A DNA stretch of 64,000 nucleotides, taken from positions 42,017,812 through 42,081,811 of the forward strand of contig NC_060259.1 of NCBI RefSeq assembly GCF_921293095.1, in the 5' to 3' direction. Positions within the stretch are counted from its first letter, which is position 1; each line of letters opens with the position of its first letter. Below the pieces are notes generated by a model. The model was not told the DNA's origin. It did no database searches and was given only the letters and a program-made list of their open reading frames with translations. The position numbers were made by a program, and so were the translations under genes. Positions 58,859 to 64,000 of the stretch are shown here, in pieces. The stretch comes from Ischnura elegans. Lineage: Eukaryota; Arthropoda; Insecta; Odonata; Coenagrionidae.

Positions 58859-59483
58859 GATGTATAGCCGAAATATTCTTCAGCCTCTCCACAATACCAT
58901 CGACTCATCAATACCAAGTTCCCATCCCGGCAAGACAGCAGTTTCCATCGTCTCCTTGAAACTGACTAAAAGAGGTCTTATTTTATAAAGACGATCACTA
59001 GGCGCCACGGCTGTATGTCGCTGTAAAGCATCTCTCTGTTTGCAAGCCGGCGCGCCGATTAGTTTTCATTGGGTTTCCTTGCAAAATGTAATACTCGTAA
59101 AATCCCGAGAAAACGATCCCTTATATGAACAGTATACCAGAAAACTTACTGGCTATCACAATATAACCACAATAAAAAATTTAAAAAACATGGTTTTTCA
59201 GAACAGAAGAAAAAGATTCAATTCTAAAAAGAAAAGACTAAATCACTTTCAAATTAAAACTTATTCACCAAAAGTCTCGTAAAAAACACAACAAAATTCA
59301 AAAATCCGCAGAAAAAAGAAAAATTGGTGTAACCAGAAATGGAGCACATTAGACAGAAGCTAGGAACCAACTAAAGAGCGGCGTAGTGACGGCAAACGGA
59401 GGGGGCTGAGCGTGGTACCCTTAAAACGCATGAGAAAGGACCCAAGGCTGTGTCATTCATGACAGACATTCGCATTGAATGGG
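58859..59483. other. Unassigned TDG intron sequence
   Basis: No feature recognised; an 80-codon plus ORF (59040-59282) is low complexity and lysine-rich. Confidence 0.4.
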
Positions 59484-59785
59484 TTAATAGGTGCTTATTA
59501 AGAGATGTTTCCCTGAGCTCTGTGCCTCTTGCATGCATTGGTAACCTCAGACGATGTAAAACTCCTATCTAATCATATAGAAACTAGGTCCCTGTGACGT
59601 CATGTGGAGTGGTACCGCCTGGGCGCCAATCTGGCCTTTTTCAAATGCAGTTAAAATTGACCATTAACATTTGTCTAAACTGGGGTTTCTAAAACCAAAT
59701 AATTTGTATATTATGAATCCGCTAATGGTGGGTTGCGAATCGCAATCAATGCCTTTCGTTTTCTTTGATGAAGGAAACTATCCTA
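59484..59785 (+). mobile_element. TAGGGTGGTTTCC MITE family, copy 5 (half element)
   Basis: Only the right half of the element is present, ending AAGGAAACTATCCTA. It keeps tgacgtca at the same internal position as copy 2. Confidence 0.8.
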
Positions 59786-62113
59786 TCAATGTTATTTGTT
59801 CCAGAAAGGAAACCATTGAAATGTGTGTGAATTATATTTCATTTGACGTAGGAGTATATATTTCTTAAACAGAATGTGGAATATTAATAAAATTGCATGT
59901 CAATTCAATGTACAGTACCTAACGAAATGTGAACTATATATGTAAATATGGGGTTCCACTTACCCTGTGTAACTTAAATATAAATAATAACCTCCAAAAT
60001 AGTTGGAACTGTGTTTTGGTAATACAAGAAACACTGTATATATTGATTACTAGCCCACAACCCCACATTGCTCGGGAAGGATAGTACTTAGAGAAGGGGA
60101 AACTTAGAACTTGGGATTCATGGCCATATTGACCTCTCAATGGGAAAATATGAAAGAACCTTGGAGGAAAGACGATTTAAATGCACAAAGTCGGAATGCA
60201 TGGTTAACAGGACATCAAGGTTATTTGAATACAGGACATATACCTGTTCACGGAGAAATAGACAGGAAAGGCAGTATTGGAACTGGAAGTCGCCAAATCC
60301 ACCTTGATCTTGCACACAGCGTGCACAAATATGAACAAACATGGCAGACTGAATTGGGATGTTATTGAAAGGTAGGAGAGTCAGCAGAGAATGGGGAATG
60401 GGTGCTAGGTGGCGCTTAGCGTACTTGCAAGATTCGGTAATGAGAAAACGATTCAAAGGATGCATCGGATGCAACCAAAAGTAGCACTATGGGTTTTGAG
60501 AGCATGAGATGCACCTATGTACTTATATTGGCTGCGATTCATGCAGCCCTACGGAAATGCATAGGAGACAGACAAACATACATCCCCTTTTATATATGTA
60601 CATAGATTGCATAATTTCTAATGAAAAACATATCAACAAGTATACGTACAACAGACAATAGGTATCAGTTTATAATTTACAATCAAATATATTTTGTTAT
60701 GTTACCTAAAGCACCATGAAATAATTAAGGTTCCAAAAATACATTTCATGATACAGAAAAATGAAAGTAATGCGAGTCATAGAAGGCCATGAAATGGAAT
60801 AGCAAAAATAATAACCTCTCATTTCAGGCATCTCAAGATTTTAAAATTTCAAAATAATTACAATAACTTTGTTTTTCCACATGGACTCATGACAAGACAA
60901 CATAGATGACGACGAAGACTGTCATCATTATCATAAAAATCTGAGTCATCTTGAAATAAATATACTTAGAAAATAAAGTTATTCTCATTATTTTAAAATA
61001 ATAATTAATTCCATGAGTCATAACCTAAACAAGCGATACCTCAAGATGCTAATTACACTTTAAAGTGTACAAGGATGAGATGTCTGATGTACATTAGAAG
61101 ACTATTGAGGATCCGAAGTATAATGGTCATTAGCCATTTCTTTTTTTACAGCTATGAAGCTCCCAAAGAAAACCCTGGTAAACCTCAATTAACTCTTCTC
61201 CCTCTTGACATCAATTAGAAATATTTTCAATACCACCCTCTCTGTACACTTATGCACCTTTCTTCACCATTCACTGCCTACCATCCCCTCTTTATCAACC
61301 AACAAATCTCTCATCTCTAGAACTCCACTATGAGAATATCACAAGCCAACCAATCCCCTTCATCTTCTGGCTATTCCTCCTCCCAATTTTCTACACCTCC
61401 CTCAAATATGCCCAGCTTCTCTCTTTCTGGGGTACATTTATACATTCAGTGAAGTTTCTGCTCTTTATTTTCTCTCAAAATGGCCACTACTGTTTGACAT
61501 CCAAGGGTAGGATCACAAATATTACAATAGAGGATTCATCAGTTAGCCACTAAATGTGATGTCACTCACCACATAAGGATTACAAAAGTATATATGTACT
61601 TGCATCACTGACGGAAGAGCAATCCATATTTCAGGGGGAAATAAGATATGACAAGTACTGATGATCACAATTTCTTCCATTTCTGACGATATGATACATC
61701 GTTTTGATAACTTTTCAAAGCCATCCCTCACCAGAGTAAATACTCTATTGCAAAGGATTGTGGAATAGAACTTCGGCACGCTTGTCATTTGTTATCTAAT
61801 TGCTTCATTGACTTTTTCATCCGAGTTTGCTGAGGTTATGCACTGTTTTGAGCATTTATTTTAGCACACATAGAACACATATCTCCAAATACAGTAACTC
61901 TTTTTTGTCCAAAATCGCCACCTGAAGAGTCATAGGGGGTCTTACATTCGACTGCAAATGACTTGAGAGACCAATTAGGCAACCTTGATGAGTCAAGGCA
62001 TAAAAAAAGTAATGGTGGATGCATTTATTTGCTATTCTACCATTTTTGTGTTTCTGATTGAGAGTTACTGATTTTATTGTAAATAGGAGGCCAAAGTATT
62101 TCGTTGAGTGTTT
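59786..62113. other. Unassigned TDG intron sequence
   Basis: AT-rich, with no recognisable exon. An 85-codon plus ORF (60111-60368) and an 81-codon minus ORF (61543-61788) were examined; neither resembles the missing TDG exons or another family I know. Confidence 0.4.
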
Positions 62114-62310
62114 GCCGGCCTCGGTGGCGGCGGGGTAAAGTCCTCGCCTGCCAACCCGAAGGTCGCGGGTTCGAGTCCTGCCTGGGTAAATTACCCTTAT
62201 CCAGGGCATGGATGTTTGTGATTGTTAAATGTTATCAACCCCGATGTAAAGGCCAAACAGTGCTGTTTTCGGTGGTGTGTGAAATAAATAAATAAATAAA
62301 TAAATAAATT
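62114..62310 (+). repeat. tRNA-derived SINE, copy 2, with (aaat)n tail
   Basis: gtggcggcggggtaaagtcc (A box) and cgggttcgagtcc (B box) are well kept, followed by the ccttatccagggcatggatg body and an aaat-repeat tail (about 62281-62310). It appears younger than the 56046 copy. Confidence 0.85.
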
Positions 62311-63857
62311 TAAAAATCTATCGATTTCAAAGAATTGCATGGGACAATTCACAGTGCAAGCCATTCAAGCAGAGCAATTCTTTTGTTTAAGAATTTCTTC
62401 TCACTAAGTACTTTTCAAACTATTATAACCACCCCAAATAGTAAAATTAATTCTGCCAGTTGTGCTTTCATTGCCATTCCCATTTAAAAATTAATCTTCA
62501 TCCCAAGATCTGTCATATTTCCCCGAGCCTGCCACTGCAGCATATAACATTTAAAATTTACACAGTTTAAGTTTTTTTTGCTGTTCACTAATATTTAGAA
62601 ACTAGAAGCAACTTTCTTCTAGAGTGAGATTATTTAAGTGGAGAAAACTTTATATTTCCTGGGTTAGGCATGATGGCTGACTAAATGAATCAGCTGCTAT
62701 CTAACTTCATGGTTCTCAATACAGTGTTAAATAACTCAATGTTTCTCAATCCATTCCATAATGTCAGATTTTTCACCTGTACTAATTGATTAAACAGCAG
62801 AATAAATAAGGTTTGGTATAATCTAAGAGTAATCATATAATTTCCGCAAATTTCTGAACTCAAGAACACCACAAGAAGAGGACAAAGTTCAATTTTCTTA
62901 AATCTTATGTTGCCTAGTATTGATACAACCAGTGCTGTAGTTGGGCTGGTACGGGCTGGTGGGGCGTATCCCCTAAAATCCAAACTTGTTGCATACCGAT
63001 TAAAATACCTGCGCGGCCGGATGTATAACACATGTTCAGCTGTTGGAATTTTTGGTGAGTACCGCCTAAATTTTTTTTCCAACTACAACATTGGAAACAA
63101 CAGGCCTGCTCAATCAACATACTTGAATTAAGACTTTGAAATCATATTTAAGAAGTCCCTATATAACTACAATTTTGTTATCACATTATGAGAGAGATTT
63201 ACAATGATTTTGGAAGACCTTCAACAGTGTTAGGTCAGAGACTATTAAAAAAATGGGTACTTTTATCTTCACATCATAATTAAACCTTTGAAAATGGAAA
63301 ATCTATTAGAATTTCTGGTTTTCAAGTTATCAGTGACGGTGCTGTCCTGACCTGAAAATACATTTACTTTTCCTACTCTATTTTCAAAAATGGTTTTCAA
63401 TGGAAAGGAACTAAAATTATTCATCACACAATCTCACCTGAACTAAAATTCTGAGGAATCATTTCACATCGATTTTATGAAAGGTGATGCAACTTAAAAT
63501 AACAACACATTAGCAACAATATTTGTTGATCTTATGAAAGAAGTATCAGTTCTAAATCATGAGCACCACGTTTGGATAAAGTTATCACAGTTAATAGATG
63601 TAAATAACTCATACACAAAGGGATGCTACAGGTATTATATGCAGAATGCACAAATCATTCTTAAATCAACAGCACAAAATGTGATATTGGAGGGGGAACC
63701 AAGTTTTCATGCCATTACTAGGAAATAAAGGTGTTTTCTGCTAACTCATTGCTTTTCTACTAGCATCTCACTGCTTTTTTCCCCAATATTTTATTTCCAA
63801 TTAACAAAAAATTTTTCATCTCAAAAATTCACTATCATGGTATAGAAATTTCTGAAG
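62311..63857. other. Unassigned sequence
   Basis: Short ORFs only; no repeat boundary seen. Confidence 0.4.
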
Positions 63858-64000
63858 ATGCCATATCAATCTAAATATAGGCAGCAAGAAGATCCTGCAG
63901 AAGATAATATGTGGGAGGTGGATGACACTGAATTTGAAGAGCAGAATTGTAGACGAAAACAACTCATTTTACGTGTTCAATTGATGGATACAGAGGGCCA
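63858..64000 (+). CDS. Open reading frame running off the right edge
   Basis: From ATG at 63858 a frame stays open to the window end (47 codons), beginning MPYQSKYRQQEDPAEDNMWE and rich in acidic and polar residues (then VDDTEFEEQN, RRKQLILRVQL). A TAG five codons upstream makes the ATG a plausible start. Composition is protein-like, but I do not recognise it. It could be an exon of a gene nested on the opposite strand to TDG, or transposon coding. Confidence 0.3.
   Translation, partial: MPYQSKYRQQEDPAEDNMWEVDDTEFEEQNCRRKQLILRVQLMDTEG

Noticed and set aside
59671..59868. A 65-codon ORF
   Set aside because: It is a chance reading of a TAGGGTGGTTTCC MITE copy.
61543..61788. Upstream TDG exon on the minus strand
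   Set aside because: The 81-codon ORF contains no NPG or GPGNHFW motif and its frame does not fit the split tryptophan codon at 53024.
1..64000. A CRISPR array or other regularly spaced repeat system
   Set aside because: No set of short identical repeats with unique spacers occurs; the repeats seen are transposon ends, tandem words or SINE tails in a eukaryotic genome.

Overview
The window looks like nuclear DNA from an arthropod, probably an insect. It is AT-rich, genes have spliced exons with GT/AG borders, and tRNA-derived SINEs and many DNA transposons and retroelements fill most of it. Nothing bacterial is present: no operons, no ribosome-binding sites and no CRISPR array. I cannot name the species from sequence alone.

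One host gene is recognised with confidence: a thymine DNA glycosylase (TDG; Thd1 in flies) on the minus strand. Three consecutive coding exons are visible at 53024-52875, 52735-52593 and 26080-24098. They join in frame, with phases matching at every junction. The exon carrying the catalytic NPG-type motif and the N-terminus must lie beyond the right edge. The last exon adds a long disordered tail with two AT-hooks and several SUMO-acceptor-like motifs to the glycosylase core. About 26.5 kb of intron separates the last two exons, and this intron is packed with mobile elements. The 18.6-24.1 kb stretch downstream of the stop has few recognisable repeats and probably holds the 3' UTR and flank.

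Layout. 1-9 kb: pogo/Tigger-type non-autonomous elements, one copy of a 0.65-kb MITE family, a tRNA-SINE, and a CpG-rich island with a perfect RFX X-box (about 6.9-7.5 kb). 9-16 kb: hAT MITEs and a minus-strand LINE broken by a decayed piggyBac element (TTAA duplication) and by a hAT MITE (8-bp duplication). 16-18.6 kb: a hammerhead-like hairpin and a Penelope-like element (GIY-YIG endonuclease) between inverted repeats. 24-53 kb: the TDG exons and their intron, which holds a 7-kb nest of elements, a LINE split by a hAT element, a pogo element split by a LINE with an 11-bp duplication, a Harbinger-like element, a TTAGTACG-repeat element around a 120-bp palindrome, and a second piggyBac relic. 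53-64 kb: TDG intron sequence beyond the most upstream visible exon, with more MITE copies, another hammerhead hairpin, a transposase tail ORF, SINEs, and an open reading frame running off the right edge.

Few genes act together here. The window is one DNA-repair/demethylation gene embedded in layered transposon insertions. Their target-site duplications and paired filled/empty copies let the order of several insertions be read directly. The most unusual items are hammerhead-ribozyme-like cores inside long inverted repeats, three of them strong or fair, which fit the self-cleaving ends of Penelope-like elements.
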